DNA from: Nitrososphaerota archaeon
GTDB lineage: Archaea > Thermoproteota > Nitrososphaeria > Nitrososphaerales > UBA183
DNA length: 64,000 nucleotides
Direction: 5' to 3'
Assembly (NCBI GenBank): GCA_027386095.1
Contig: DAHXUN010000007.1
Span: forward strand, 1 to 64,000
In this document: piece after piece, positions 43,185 to 52,347 of the stretch
How the letters are laid out: every line of letters starts with the position of its first letter
Numbering within the stretch: the first letter of the stretch is position 1
Program-made: the position numbers and the translations under genes
The notes under the pieces: model-generated
Databases searched by the model: none
Told to the model about the DNA's origin: nothing
Seen by the model: the letters and a program-made list of their open reading frames with translations, nothing else

Positions 43185-44099
43185 ATGGAAGCTAGCGCAA
43201 TCGAGGTACAAATGGGAAGTCTGCGCTTCGCCAACCCCACGGCGCTGGCCTCGGGCGTGCACGGAAGCTCCCTGTCGAAGGTGTTGCAGGCACTGAAGAT
43301 GGGAGCAGGTGCGGCGGTCACGAAGTCGATCGGAGTGGTGCCGCGAGAAGGTTACCCAGACCCGACCATGGTCGAAGTCGAGGGCGGGATGGTCAATGCA
43401 GCCGGGCTCCCTAACCCTGGAGCGGCGATGTTCTCCGAGCAGCTGGCCGAGGTGGAAGGAAAGAGCCTCCCGATTGTAGTCTCAGTCTTCGGAGCAGACG
43501 AAGCGGAGTTCACATCTGCGGTCAGGGCCCTGGATGGGAACGACTTCGTCGCCTATGAGCTCAACCTAAGCTGCCCGCACGTGTCGGGGGTCGGCATCGA
43601 GGTCGGGCACCTCCCCGAGGAGGTGAGCAGGGTCACCAAGGCCGTGAAAGCTGCCACGGGCAAGCCGGTGTTCGCCAAGCTATCCCCCAACACGGAGAGA
43701 CTGGTCGAGGTCGCCCAGGCGGCGGTGGATGCGGGGGCCGATGGCCTGACGGCCATCAACACGGTGAGGTCGTTCCCAATTGATATCGTGAAAGGGGGGC
43801 CCGCCCTCTCGCATGGCTTCGGTGGCCTGTCTGGGGCGGCGATAAGGCCCATAGCACTGCGCTGCGTCTACGAGCTGAGGGAGCAGTTGGGCGTCCCCAT
43901 CGTCGGGTGCGGCGGGGTGGGGACATGGGAGGACGCGGTGCAGTTCTTCCTGGCTGGTGCGAACATGGTCCAGCTAGGTACCTCGACAATCAAGAGGTTT
44001 GACAGATTCAACGATGTCAACCTGGGGATCATCTCTTACATGAAGAGGAAGGGTTTTGCAAAGCTTGAAGACCTTGTCGGGCGGGCGCACGCCAGATGA
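43185..44099 (+). CDS. pyrD: Dihydroorotate dehydrogenase (class 1)
   Basis: 304 residues. FMN-binding TIM barrel. YELNLSCPHVSG has the catalytic Cys used by class 1 enzymes; FAKLSPNTERLVEVA, GADGLTAINTV, GLSGAAIRPIALRCV and PIVGCGGVGTWEDAV line the FMN site. The Cys form is typical of class 1B, which uses PyrK; no pyrK is in the window. Overlaps pyrF by 4 bp. Confidence 0.92.
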   Translation: MEASAIEVQMGSLRFANPTALASGVHGSSLSKVLQALKMGAGAAVTKSIGVVPREGYPDPTMVEVEGGMVNAAGLPNPGAAMFSEQLAEVEGKSLPIVVSVFGADEAEFTSAVRALDGNDFVAYELNLSCPHVSGVGIEVGHLPEEVSRVTKAVKAATGKPVFAKLSPNTERLVEVAQAAVDAGADGLTAINTVRSFPIDIVKGGPALSHGFGGLSGAAIRPIALRCVYELREQLGVPIVGCGGVGTWEDAVQFFLAGANMVQLGTSTIKRFDRFNDVNLGIISYMKRKGFAKLEDLVGRAHAR

Positions 44100-44842
44100 A
44101 TTCTGACAGGATGGCGCACAGCTTCAGAGAGCGGGTCCTTGAAGCCTCGCGGCGGAGGGGCTCGAAGGTCGTCCTCAACCTCGACTTCGCCGGCCCCTAC
44201 GAAGGAAGGCTCGACAATGCTGTGCGAGTGCTCAACGAGACCAAGGAGCACCTGGCCGCGGTCAAGGTGAACCACCACCTGCTGCTTCCGTTCGGTCTCC
44301 AGGGCATAAGGGCTGTCATCGACATCTGCAAGGAAGAAGGGCTCCCCCTGATCGCGGACCTGAAGATGAACGACATAGAGTCCACCAACCTGAACATAGT
44401 CGACTCGCTCCTCGGTTACGGCTTCGACGCCGTCATAGCGAACCCCTTCGTAGGGAAGGCAGAGGGCCTGGGAAAGGCGATCGAGAGGATCCACTCCAAG
44501 AACGGAGGGATACTCCTCCTGGTCTACATGAGCCACAAGGGGGCGGACGAAGGGTATTCACTCCGCCTCGAAGGGGGCGAACCGCTGTACCGGGTATTTG
44601 CCAGAAGGGCAAAGGAGTGGGGTGCGGACGGGGTGATAGTCTCCGCCAAGTCCGCAGAGAAGATAGTCGAAACCAGGCAGATCGTGGGGAGGGAGTGTCT
44701 GATATTCTCGCCCGGAGTCGGTGTCCAGGGGGGCGACGCTTCCGCAGGCATCGCGGCGGGCGCGGACTTCGTCCTAGTGGGGAGGACGATCACAGAGTCT
44801 CTCGACCCGGCGAAGACTGCAGCCGAGCTGAAGTCGGTCTAG
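44096..44842 (+). CDS. pyrF: Orotidine 5'-phosphate decarboxylase
   Basis: 248 residues. VVLNLDFAGPYEG (substrate Asp), VKVNHHLLLPFG, the catalytic LIADLKMNDIEST (D-K-x-x-D), and SPGVGVQGGD with ADFVLVGRTITES identify OMP decarboxylase, the last step to UMP. The long form is closer to the PyrF type 2 length. Confidence 0.92.
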   Translation: MNSDRMAHSFRERVLEASRRRGSKVVLNLDFAGPYEGRLDNAVRVLNETKEHLAAVKVNHHLLLPFGLQGIRAVIDICKEEGLPLIADLKMNDIESTNLNIVDSLLGYGFDAVIANPFVGKAEGLGKAIERIHSKNGGILLLVYMSHKGADEGYSLRLEGGEPLYRVFARRAKEWGADGVIVSAKSAEKIVETRQIVGRECLIFSPGVGVQGGDASAGIAAGADFVLVGRTITESLDPAKTAAELKSV

Positions 44843-44962
44843 GGCCGGGTCGCCCCGCTGCGCCAGCCTGAAGAGCAGCGCTCCATGTCGCCCGGGAAGC
44901 CGACAGCTAATGGCTGGGCCTGGTCCCTCGCGGCGCTCGAGGCGAACTGGCCGCGGGACTTA

Positions 44963-45427
44963 CTAGGTCGGGGCCTCGGAGGAGTAGTAGTCCCAGATTC
45001 GCTTCTGCGCCTCCTTGACGTAGTTCATCTCGGCCGCGGATAGCCGGGGGTCCGAAGCTCTGGAATAGGGACGCCTCAGCGACTGTGGGAGTTCGTCGTC
45101 GCAGAAGAAGCCCCCGCCTGGAAAACCGGTGTCCTTGCGGACGATGATGGCGGCGAAACCGGGAGCCCCCCTGGCGTATTCCTCCCTGTCCACCGCGACG
45201 ATGGCGTCGAAGAGCGCCTTCCCCCTCGAAACCCCCATTATCTTCATCAGCTGCCCATAGGCGAGGGTCCCACGTGACCCGGCCGCCCTGACGAGTTCCC
45301 GCCTCAGTTCTCCCAGATCGGGCGAAGCTATCCCTCCCCACTCATGGCCCCGGACGCCGCAGCGCCGCAGCATCTCACTACCAAACCATCGACCCTGTGC
45401 GACAATTCGTCCCCCAATCTCCCTCAA
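44963..45427 (-). CDS. Unrecognised 154-residue protein
   Basis: TTG start 45427 (ATG 45373 possible). GTLAYGQLMKIMGVSRGKAL reads as a helix-turn-helix-like stretch; AAIIVRKDTGFPGGGFFCDD and AEMNYVKEAQKRIWDYY follow. Similar small proteins with the 'VRKDTGxPGxGF' strand occur in prokaryotes, but no function is known to me. Confidence 0.6.
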   Translation of the reverse strand: MREIGGRIVAQGRWFGSEMLRRCGVRGHEWGGIASPDLGELRRELVRAAGSRGTLAYGQLMKIMGVSRGKALFDAIVAVDREEYARGAPGFAAIIVRKDTGFPGGGFFCDDELPQSLRRPYSRASDPRLSAAEMNYVKEAQKRIWDYYSSEAPT

Positions 45428-45464
45428 ATCATCCAGGGGCTTGCCAGTGGCGCCTGGGAGAAGC

Positions 45465-45977
45465 TCAGGACTCCAGGCTCTTGGCCACTTTGAACTGGTC
45501 GCCGACCACCGACCGCATATTGAGCAGGCCGAGCGGCTTGCCGTGGTCGGTCACGAACAGCGTCCTTATCTTGCGCTTCGCCATCAGCTTAATTCCTTCG
45601 GACAGCGGCTCGTCGGCCTCGATGGAGACCATGGGGGAGGTCATTATCTTCCTCACGGGCACCACGGATGCGACCAGGTCGTCCGCCGCCACGTGGTTCA
45701 GTATGTCTCGTTCAGTCATAATCCCCTTCGGCTCTCCGTTCACGAGGACCAGTATGTTCCCTGCGCCCTTGTCGCGCATCTTCTGGGCTGCTCTCAGGAC
45801 CGACTCGTTGGCGTCGATCATCAGAGGGTCGGTTTTCACGAAGCTCCTGACGGTCGGGGCTTTGGTCTCGGCCGCTTCGATCCAGAATGTGAGCGAATAC
45901 TGGCAGCTCGGGCACTCCTCGGGGGTTCTGTCTCCTTCAAAGACATACCCGCACCGGTAGCATTGCCACTTTGCCAT
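45465..45977 (-). CDS. Rubredoxin-like zinc ribbon plus CBS pair
   Basis: 170 residues. WQCYRCGYVFEGDRTPEECP with CPSCQYSL is a rubredoxin-like metal site (residues 5-29). Two CBS motifs follow (NILVLVNGEPKGIMTERDIL and TLFVTDHGKPLGLLNMRSVV). CBS pairs bind adenosyl nucleotides; fusion to a ribbon is a common archaeal regulator type. A TATA-like CTTAATATAC about 25 bp upstream (46001-46010) gives a leaderless transcript. Confidence 0.85.
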   Translation of the reverse strand: MAKWQCYRCGYVFEGDRTPEECPSCQYSLTFWIEAAETKAPTVRSFVKTDPLMIDANESVLRAAQKMRDKGAGNILVLVNGEPKGIMTERDILNHVAADDLVASVVPVRKIMTSPMVSIEADEPLSEGIKLMAKRKIRTLFVTDHGKPLGLLNMRSVVGDQFKVAKSLES

Positions 45978-46005
45978 CCCTGAAAAAATGGCGGGCCGTA
46001 GTATA

Positions 46006-46317
46006 TTAAGAGCGTGGGGAGCCGCCGAGGGCAGCGTTTGGGGGGCCGTGCGCGTCGGGGCCGCTCGGCGTCTGGGCGATGAGCAATCTCGCCCTCCGCT
46101 GGCAGAGAGATGCTTTGTCGGTGTAGTCTCTCCATGTGGCGTAGTTCGCCTCCACCTTGGAGAGCAGCAGCAGGATCTCCGCGGCCTGAAGATAGCGCGC
46201 GGTCGCGGTCTCCTTATCGCCGGCCTTCTCCGCGGCCTCCGCGTCAGAAATCAGCTGTTGTGCGTACCAACTCAGCTTCTGGGCGCGGCTCATCGGGGGC
46301 CTGGGGGCCGGTTGCAT
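46006..46317 (-). CDS. Stand-alone MIT-domain-like protein
   Basis: 103 residues. SWYAQQLISDAEAAEKAGDK, TATARYLQAAEILLLLSKVE, and DYTDKASLCQRRARLLIA form the three-helix pattern of MIT domains, which bind ESCRT-III tails (in archaea, the N-terminus of CdvC/Vps4). No AAA ATPase is attached. Start ATG 46317, with ATG 46293 possible. An ESCRT-III-like gene is at 28621-29268. Confidence 0.6.
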   Translation of the reverse strand: MQPAPRPPMSRAQKLSWYAQQLISDAEAAEKAGDKETATARYLQAAEILLLLSKVEANYATWRDYTDKASLCQRRARLLIAQTPSGPDAHGPPNAALGGSPRS

Positions 46318-46399
46318 GTCCTCCGGATGGGATCGCAGGAGGCAAAAGAACGGCGTGTCGAATTCCTTAGACGATTGGGAGAAGTAGGCGAGTCATGCC

Positions 46400-46891
46400 T
46401 CAGCTGAACTTGATGGTCATGCCTACGGCTATCCCGTTGGCGGCCGCGAAGCCCCCCTGGGCTTCGATGACGTAGTTGGCCTCGGCGGTGGGCGTGTAGA
46501 CTGTGCAAGTGCCGCTGTTGTAGCAGGGGGGAGCGGAAGCCACGAGGTAGACGACCTGACCGGAGTCCCCCGTTGCGTTTATCCAGATTATGTCGAGGCT
46601 GGTGTTGGTGTCGTACATCCAGAAGGCCCACTTGCCGTAGGTTGGGAACGCGAAGAGCATGGTGGTGGCGTCCGTCACCCTCCTGTTCATGAGCCCGGAC
46701 TCCCTCTCCGCCTGCGTCGTTGCCGTGAAGTTGAATTCGAACGTCTTTCCATTGAGCGCGAAGGCCGAAGGCACAGGGGTGCTGACGCTCCCGGGCTGAG
46801 AGTACGTCGAATAGACATTGTAGGCCAGCAGGGCGACCCCGGAGACGCCCAGCAGGACTATCACCAGCAAGGCCGCCTTCACCCAGGACAC
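46400..46891 (-). CDS. Secreted DUF192 protein
   Basis: 163 residues. Membrane anchor at residues 5-24 (KAALLVIVLLGVSGVALLAY). FEFNFTATTQAERESGLMNR, TTMLFAFPTYGKWAFWMYD, LDIIWINATG, and VIEAQGGFAAANGIAVGMTI are the DUF192 landmarks. Beta-rich extracellular domain of unknown function. Confidence 0.85.
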   Translation of the reverse strand: MSWVKAALLVIVLLGVSGVALLAYNVYSTYSQPGSVSTPVPSAFALNGKTFEFNFTATTQAERESGLMNRRVTDATTMLFAFPTYGKWAFWMYDTNTSLDIIWINATGDSGQVVYLVASAPPCYNSGTCTVYTPTAEANYVIEAQGGFAAANGIAVGMTIKFS

Positions 46892-47019
46892 CGGGGAGGT
46901 TCGGCCAGAGGGGCTATTTTATGCCGTTGGCGGAGGAGGTGGAAGTCTGACCCGGGAGCATGGCCACATCCCGCGCTTGTTTTTTAAGTGAGCATCGGGG
47001 AAACGGTCAGAGAGACTCA

Positions 47020-47637
47020 ATGTCGGCCCGCGAGGACGGTCCTGTCGATGGTGGATTGGAGAACCCCAGAGACGCCGAAGTGCTGAGGACGATAGAGGAC
47101 GAAAGGCTTGCAGTCTTCACCTTCGACGGGCTGAGACGAATCACCAGGACGCATCCGGAGACGCTCTCAAGGGCCTTGGAAAGACTGGAGGAGAGCGGCG
47201 CGATTGTGAGATCACCTGAGGGATATAGCCTCGCAGAGAAGGCGAAGGGGATGCCCCCTTTCAGGCGCGCAGCTGCGGGCTCCAAGAGCATACCTGTGCT
47301 GCACACCTATCTGCCGTACCCGGGTAGCGCCTCGAGGATTGCCGACGCCCTGAAGGGCAGGTGGTTCGACAACGCCAGGTGGGTCGGGATGGCGGAGGAA
47401 GACGGCGGGTTCGTCATGAAATGGGTTACAGCCGATGGGACGGCTTTGATCGATGCGAAATTCACCTCGGGTCAGCTCGACATCGAAGCCAAGGTCTCGC
47501 GCGACTCTGACCTCCCCAAGGCGGTGCGTGCGGCCCACCAACTGGTAGGGAGGATCTCTAGGCTCTATGGCGGCGAGAGACCGGTGAACAGGACCGGGTT
47601 CATGCGCATAGGGCACTTCGCGCCCTCCGCCATGTGA
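47020..47637 (+). CDS. Winged-helix regulator with sensor-like C-terminal domain
   Basis: 205 residues from ATG 47020, about 30 bp after a TTTTTTAAG element. HPETLSRALERLEESGAIV and the wing SPEGYSLAEKAKG make a winged helix. The C-terminal ~120 residues (PVLHTYLPYPGSASRIADAL, ARWVGMAEEDGGFVMKWVT) are a conserved but unassigned beta domain. Upstream of the HtrA-like protease gene. Confidence 0.7.
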   Translation: MSAREDGPVDGGLENPRDAEVLRTIEDERLAVFTFDGLRRITRTHPETLSRALERLEESGAIVRSPEGYSLAEKAKGMPPFRRAAAGSKSIPVLHTYLPYPGSASRIADALKGRWFDNARWVGMAEEDGGFVMKWVTADGTALIDAKFTSGQLDIEAKVSRDSDLPKAVRAAHQLVGRISRLYGGERPVNRTGFMRIGHFAPSAM

Positions 47638-47691
47638 CCGGGTATCTTCCAAACCCCCTCAACAAGTAGCTCCCCCTCCTGAGCGACTGCG

Positions 47692-48624
47692 ATGATTCAA
47701 GACACCGTGAAAGGGAGCGGAGGAGAGCGGCTGCTGCAGTCGTTCTCGGAAGCTGTGACAGAGCTGGCAGAACGCGTCTCGCCGTCGGTGGTGAGCGTAG
47801 GCACAGGGGAGAGGAGCGGGAGCGGCGTCGCCTGGTCCGGAGAAGGTATCGTCGTCACCGCAAGCCATGTAGTTGGTCGTTCGGCTTCGCCCACCGTGAC
47901 TCTGTCTGGGGGACGGAAGGCCCAGGCAAGCCTGGTGGGCTTGGACCCCTACCTCGACGTGGCGGCCCTGCGGGTCGATTCAGATGGGTTATCCCCGTTG
48001 GCCCGGGGGACCGCGGAAGGGGTCCGGGTCGGGCAATTCGTCCTCGCTCTCGCGAACGCCACAGGCAATGGAGTCTCTGCCACCTCAGGAATCGTCACTG
48101 GCGCCAGGAGGAGCGCTCGGGGATTCTGGGGCGTCAGGATAGACGACGCCGTGGTGACAGATGCGAGGCTGAACCCAGGCTATTCGGGCGGGCCGCTGGT
48201 AGACTCGTCGGGGCGCCTCCTCGGCTTGAACGTCGCCTACTTCGCCGGCCGGGGGGTCGCTGTGTCGGTGGACTCCTTGGAGGAGGCAGTGGCCAGGATG
48301 TCGAAGGACGGCGGCGCGAAGAGGGGCCGCCTGGGGGTCGTGGTCGAGCCCATAGAGCTTCCGCAAGGGGTGTCAAGACTGCCCGGGGTCGACCAGGACG
48401 AGGCGCTTCTCGTGAAGTCCGTGGAGCCTGGTTCCCCCGCCAGGGATTCGGGCGTGGCCCTGGGCGACATCATCCTCAGCCTCGGCGGGACCAAGGCCAC
48501 TGACGAGTACTCTCTGTACAGGGCGCTCGGAGGGGACGTGGTCGGGAAGGGCGTGGCGCTGCGGATCCTGAGGGCTGAGAAGGTAGCCGAGCTTCAGGTG
48601 ACGCCCAGGGAGGCCGAGGCATGA
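47692..48624 (+). CDS. HtrA/DegP-family serine protease with PDZ domain
   Basis: 310 residues. Triad residues are His in IVVTASHVVG, Asp in LDPYLDVAALRVD, and Ser in NPGYSGGPLVD. One PDZ domain (SVEPGSPARDSGVALGDIIL) is C-terminal. No signal peptide or membrane helix, so it appears cytoplasmic, which is unusual for HtrA proteins; involved in protein quality control or regulated proteolysis. Confidence 0.88.
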   Translation: MIQDTVKGSGGERLLQSFSEAVTELAERVSPSVVSVGTGERSGSGVAWSGEGIVVTASHVVGRSASPTVTLSGGRKAQASLVGLDPYLDVAALRVDSDGLSPLARGTAEGVRVGQFVLALANATGNGVSATSGIVTGARRSARGFWGVRIDDAVVTDARLNPGYSGGPLVDSSGRLLGLNVAYFAGRGVAVSVDSLEEAVARMSKDGGAKRGRLGVVVEPIELPQGVSRLPGVDQDEALLVKSVEPGSPARDSGVALGDIILSLGGTKATDEYSLYRALGGDVVGKGVALRILRAEKVAELQVTPREAEA

Positions 48625-48766
48625 CGCGTCGCGACTTCCTGGCATCGCTTCCGAAGGAACCCAGCTTCCCTCAGCCGGGAGGCCCCCGGGAGCCCCTCCC
48701 ACCGCTCCGGCCGCCGTTCTAGACAGGCCCAGCGGGGTTGATTAGGGGGCTTAGCGGAAGGCACCT

Positions 48767-49225
48767 GTGAGCGAAATCAAGGCGAAGACGCCCCACGGCG
48801 AAATCACGATAGACCAGCTCGCGGCTATCCAGCCCGGGATGGCCGCCCTCATGAAGGAGACGGGGGACAGGTTCACGCAGACATATTATGCGGCAAAGGG
48901 AGGCAACTGGAAGCTGGCGGCCCACCACCTGAACCAGGTGAGGGCATCTTTCAGAACCGCGAAGGTGACCCGGCCCAAGTACGCGGAAGACCTCGCGGCG
49001 TTCGACAGCGAGTATCTCCTCCCCATTTTCCAGGCGATCCATGCCCAGGAGTGGGGGGAGTTCGAGAAGGCGTTCAGGAAGGGCGAGGTGGGCTCCGACA
49101 TATACCACGACAAAAGAGGATACCCGCACATCAGATACGTACTCCCGAAGGATCCTCCGGCCAACTTGTACCTGGGCCCTCCCGAAAAGTTCAGGAGGGA
49201 GCAGGTCGACTCCGAAAGCTCGTAG
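48767..49225 (+). CDS. Unrecognised 152-residue protein
   Basis: GTG start. A conserved-looking helical protein: QPGMAALMKETGDRFTQTYY, NWKLAAHHLNQVRASFRTAK, FDSEYLLPIFQAIHAQEWGE, ending in RYVLPKDPPANLYLGPPEKF. His and Asn in HHLNQVR could be functional. Family not recalled. TATA not obvious. Confidence 0.6.
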   Translation: MSEIKAKTPHGEITIDQLAAIQPGMAALMKETGDRFTQTYYAAKGGNWKLAAHHLNQVRASFRTAKVTRPKYAEDLAAFDSEYLLPIFQAIHAQEWGEFEKAFRKGEVGSDIYHDKRGYPHIRYVLPKDPPANLYLGPPEKFRREQVDSESS

Positions 49226-49345
49226 CCGAGTCTGCCGGCGCGGGAGATATTCCCAAGGCAGCGAAGGACGGGACCGGGCGGAACCGTATGGCCACATCAA
49301 GGCGGCATATGTAATTTATAGCGGCGAGACAGAGCAAACTCAGTA

Positions 49346-50884
49346 ATGCAGAGCTCGACTGTCGATACGGACCTCCTTCAAAGGTTCGATTCGGAGGTCA
49401 TGGCCAGGGTTCCTCAGTTGAGGGATGGGACGGTTAGTAATCCCACCCCCCTGGTTGAGGTGACGGACGACTTCATCCGTTGCGCCGACTCGGAATACGG
49501 AGTGAGACTGAGTGGGAAGGGTGTCAGGGTGTTCCTCAAGATGGACTCCAAGCTCGTTGGGGGATCGGTCAAGGTCAGGCCCGCCGTCGCAATCCTGCGC
49601 GACGCGATAGCTTCGGGGAGGCTGACCAAGGGTCAGACCGTCTTCGAGGCGACGTCGGGCAACTTCGGCCTCGCCCTGGGCACCCTCAGCAGGCTCGGCC
49701 TGGACGTAGTAGTCCTAGTCTCGAGGAGGCTGCAGCAGGGGGTGATTGACGGTCTGCGCTCGAGCGGGGCCAAGCTTGTGAACCTGGACATAGACATCTG
49801 CCCTGCCCCTGGGCTTGGGGACGCGAACCTGGCCGCCGCGAAGGGCATCGCGTCCAGCGTCAGGCAGCAGCTCGCCGAGCTCGGGCTGGACCCGGCGAAG
49901 TTTGATGGGGCAAGGGGAGAAGTAGAAGGCTTGCTCGCAAGGCAGGACGCGATCGGGCTGGCAAAGCTGCTGGCCACGTCCTATGGCGGCTTCTGCACCG
50001 CGCAGTATGAGAATGACCTGAATGTGGAGACCCATAGGATGGTGACCGGGCCGGAGATAGATATGCAGTTGCGGGAGAAAGGCGCCTCTCTTGGAGGGGC
50101 GGACTTCGTCTGCGCCTTCGGCACAGGGGGGACAGCAACCGGAGTGAGCAGATACGTCCGCGCCGAGCATCGGAGGAAGGGCGTCAGAGTGATCTTCCCG
50201 GTCGCTGGCCAGGACGTCGCCGGGATCAGGACCAGGGAGAAGGCGGCGGGCCTGAAGTTCTACGAACCTGACTCCTACGCTGGAGAGCACGAAGCGGACT
50301 TCGAAGAAGCGAGCAAGTTCTTCGAGTTCATGAACAAGAAGGGGCACGACATCGGTGAGAGCGGGGCGCTGGCGCTCTACGCGGTCATGCAGCTGGCGAA
50401 CTTTGGGACCGGGACGAAGTTCGTGGTGATGGTTGCCGACGGCTCCTCCAAGTACCTCTCAGAGGTCAGCGCGGTGGCCAAGAGGGGCAGGAGGGACCAA
50501 GTCAGGCTGGACGAGGCTGCGTCGAGCATCAAGGAGTATGGAGGGATCGTCTGGGTCCACAACATGTTCGTGCCGAGGGACGAGGGGAGGAGCGTCATCG
50601 CCTCTGCCCTGGGGGTGGAGGAGGAGAGCATCAGGGTGGCGAACGTGAGGGACGTCCAGGCCGTGCTCAACGGGGTCGAGCCGTCAGAGGAGTTCGAAGG
50701 GCTGCTGCATGGAGACGACAAGCCGCTCCTACTGGTATGCGTCGCCGGGAGCACGTCGATGATGATCGCCAAGGTGCTGGAGAGGAGGGGGGTCGCTGCC
50801 GAGAGCCTCGTCGGCGGCATATCAGGACTGCCTGGGTCCAAGGGGAGGCAGATGTTCGACCTCGTCCAGATTGCAGGGAAGTGA
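49346..50884 (+). CDS. Cysteine-synthase-like PLP enzyme fused to a rhodanese-like domain
   Basis: 512 residues. Residues 1-385 are a fold-type II PLP enzyme: LVGGSVKVRPAVAIL (the Lys is the expected PLP Schiff base), FEATSGNFGLALGTLSRLG, the long insert around CPAPGLGDANLAAAKG, and AFGTGGTATGVSRYV. Residues 400-512 resemble a rhodanese-like domain (KPLLLVCVAGSTSMMIAKVL, with Cys in the loop, then GGISGLPG). A sulfide-donating domain joined to a sulfhydrylase suggests channelled cysteine or thio-compound synthesis (inference). Confidence 0.75.
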   Translation: MQSSTVDTDLLQRFDSEVMARVPQLRDGTVSNPTPLVEVTDDFIRCADSEYGVRLSGKGVRVFLKMDSKLVGGSVKVRPAVAILRDAIASGRLTKGQTVFEATSGNFGLALGTLSRLGLDVVVLVSRRLQQGVIDGLRSSGAKLVNLDIDICPAPGLGDANLAAAKGIASSVRQQLAELGLDPAKFDGARGEVEGLLARQDAIGLAKLLATSYGGFCTAQYENDLNVETHRMVTGPEIDMQLREKGASLGGADFVCAFGTGGTATGVSRYVRAEHRRKGVRVIFPVAGQDVAGIRTREKAAGLKFYEPDSYAGEHEADFEEASKFFEFMNKKGHDIGESGALALYAVMQLANFGTGTKFVVMVADGSSKYLSEVSAVAKRGRRDQVRLDEAASSIKEYGGIVWVHNMFVPRDEGRSVIASALGVEEESIRVANVRDVQAVLNGVEPSEEFEGLLHGDDKPLLLVCVAGSTSMMIAKVLERRGVAAESLVGGISGLPGSKGRQMFDLVQIAGK

Positions 50885-50915
50885 GCAGGCCCGGTAGGGG
50901 AGCCCCGGGGCGGGA

Positions 50916-51455
50916 CTACCTCCGGCGTCTCACTCGGGGGCGGACCAAGACCTTCTTGGGCTTTGGACCTAGGGAGAGGACAGTCTTCTCGTAGTCGGAC
51001 CACCTCACCCCGAGCTTCTGGGCTACCATCATCTCGATTGTCGTCGCGAACGCGTGCTCGTTCCTGTATGGAGCCTTTGGATGGTCCCCCGGCTCCGCGT
51101 CGATGGGGTGGAGGTTCATCTTGCGCTCGGCCTCGAAGCCGACGTCGAAGGCCACGACTTCCCTGTCGGTGATGCCGTGCATCTTGCACAATTCGTACTC
51201 TATCATCTCGTGCAGAGCCACCAGGAACACGTACCTCTGGTCCTTCATCCTGCTAACCATGATCTGGGCAGGCTTGCCTGGGATCCAGTCGCCTACAGTC
51301 TCATACCTCTGTTTCCTGTGCGGCACCTGGGCTATGGTGAAGATCGGTCTGACGCCGCCCTTCTTCCCCAGGCTCTGACGGAGGAGGGCAGGGGGGGCCC
51401 TGCGGGCGGGGCCGTCGGAGCGCATGGAAGGTCGTCGCAGGCCTTGGGAAGACAT
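50916..51455 (-). CDS. Unrecognised protein with HExxE motif
   Basis: 179 residues; the first ~40 residues are basic and may be an over-extended start. FTIAQVPHRKQRYETVGDWI, then FLVALHEMIEYELCKMHGI, with an HExxE arrangement often seen in ferritin-like or zincin-like proteins, and HPIDAEPGDHPKAPYRNEHA. Conserved-looking but no function assigned. Confidence 0.6.
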   Translation of the reverse strand: MSSQGLRRPSMRSDGPARRAPPALLRQSLGKKGGVRPIFTIAQVPHRKQRYETVGDWIPGKPAQIMVSRMKDQRYVFLVALHEMIEYELCKMHGITDREVVAFDVGFEAERKMNLHPIDAEPGDHPKAPYRNEHAFATTIEMMVAQKLGVRWSDYEKTVLSLGPKPKKVLVRPRVRRRR

Positions 51456-51856
51456 GTTACTCAGAAAATCCCCCGTGGAAGGGCCCTAAGGGATAGGCTG
51501 TCAAAACGGCATCCCCTTTTGGTAAACCAAAATTAGCCAGCCCATCTGGCCACGTCTCTGGTTATCTACATCGTCGACCGCCGATGTGTTCTTTGGAGTT
51601 TGTTCGATGATTGCCAAACGGATTAACTAGGGGTCTCCGGAGGCGTGAAGGCGCCTCTGCCGGTCTGCGCCGGCCTTCCCTCAGCTATGGCCTGATCCCC
51701 GCGGTCGTGACCAACCAATGATTCCCCAGGCGTCTGACGCCTCTCCGGGCCTGGCCCTTTCGGCCTGGGGGGCGGAAGGCCCCAGATTCATTGCTCCCGC
51801 CTCGGGTGTACGGCTGTAGGCTGCGTCCACGTCGGCACCGCGGCTGCGACCGGAGC
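51456..51856. other. Intergenic region rich in inverted repeats
   Basis: No gene is seen. Bases 51516-51521 and 51526-51531 form a TTTTGG/CCAAAA hairpin. GAGGCG/CGCCTC (around 51640-51657), AGGCGT/ACGCCT (51728-51742), CCCCAGG with CCTGGGG (51724-51730 with 51764-51770) and CTGGGG/CCCCAG (51765-51770/51780-51785) all can pair. May hold a structured RNA or transcript ends for the flanking minus-strand genes. No promoter is assigned. Confidence 0.35.
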
Positions 51857-52246
51857 TCAGGCCTTCCTGAATTCCAAGGCCGCGGAGTTCATGCAGTAGC
51901 GGAGCCCGGTAGGCTTGGGGCCGTCGTCGAACACGTGACCCAGATGGACGCCGCAGTTGGCGCACGTAACCTCTGTCCTGGTCATCCCGAAGCTGCGGTC
52001 GGCCTCTTCCTTGATCGCGGTTTCTGAGACAGGCCGGAAGAAGCTGGGCCACCCCGTGCCCGACTCGAACTTGGTGTCCGAGCTGAAAAGCGGGGCGCCG
52101 CAGACCACGCAGTGATAGACCCCGGCCTCGTGGCTGTCCCAGTATTTGCCTGTGAAAGGCGCCTCCGTCCCCTTGAGGAAGCAGACGTCAACGGCCTCCC
52201 GGTCCAGCTGAGCCTTCTTCTTCGCCATCTCCTCCTTGGTGAGCAT
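51857..52246 (-). CDS. msrB: Peptide methionine (R)-S-oxide reductase
   Basis: 129 residues. [31 protein letters not shown] and [16 protein letters not shown] carry the zinc CxxC pairs; [13 protein letters not shown] and the catalytic [10 protein letters not shown] (Cys) complete MsrB. Repairs oxidised methionine in proteins. Confidence 0.95.
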   Translation of the reverse strand: MLTKEEMAKKKAQLDREAVDVCFLKGTEAPFTGKYWDSHEAGVYHCVVCGAPLFSSDTKFESGTGWPSFFRPVSETAIKEEADRSFGMTRTEVTCANCGVHLGHVFDDGPKPTGLRYCMNSAALEFRKA

Positions 52247-52347
52247 CTACGCGAGGACAGGGGAGCAGGTATAAAATTGAAGCCGTCCCGCGTGACGCGG
52301 CCGGATATTCTTAAGAGGAGCCGCAGGATTCGACGGTTTGGCCCACC

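Noticed and set aside
44843..44962. Possible tRNA or small RNA after pyrF
   Set aside because: Some short stems but no recognisable arms, promoter or conserved loop.
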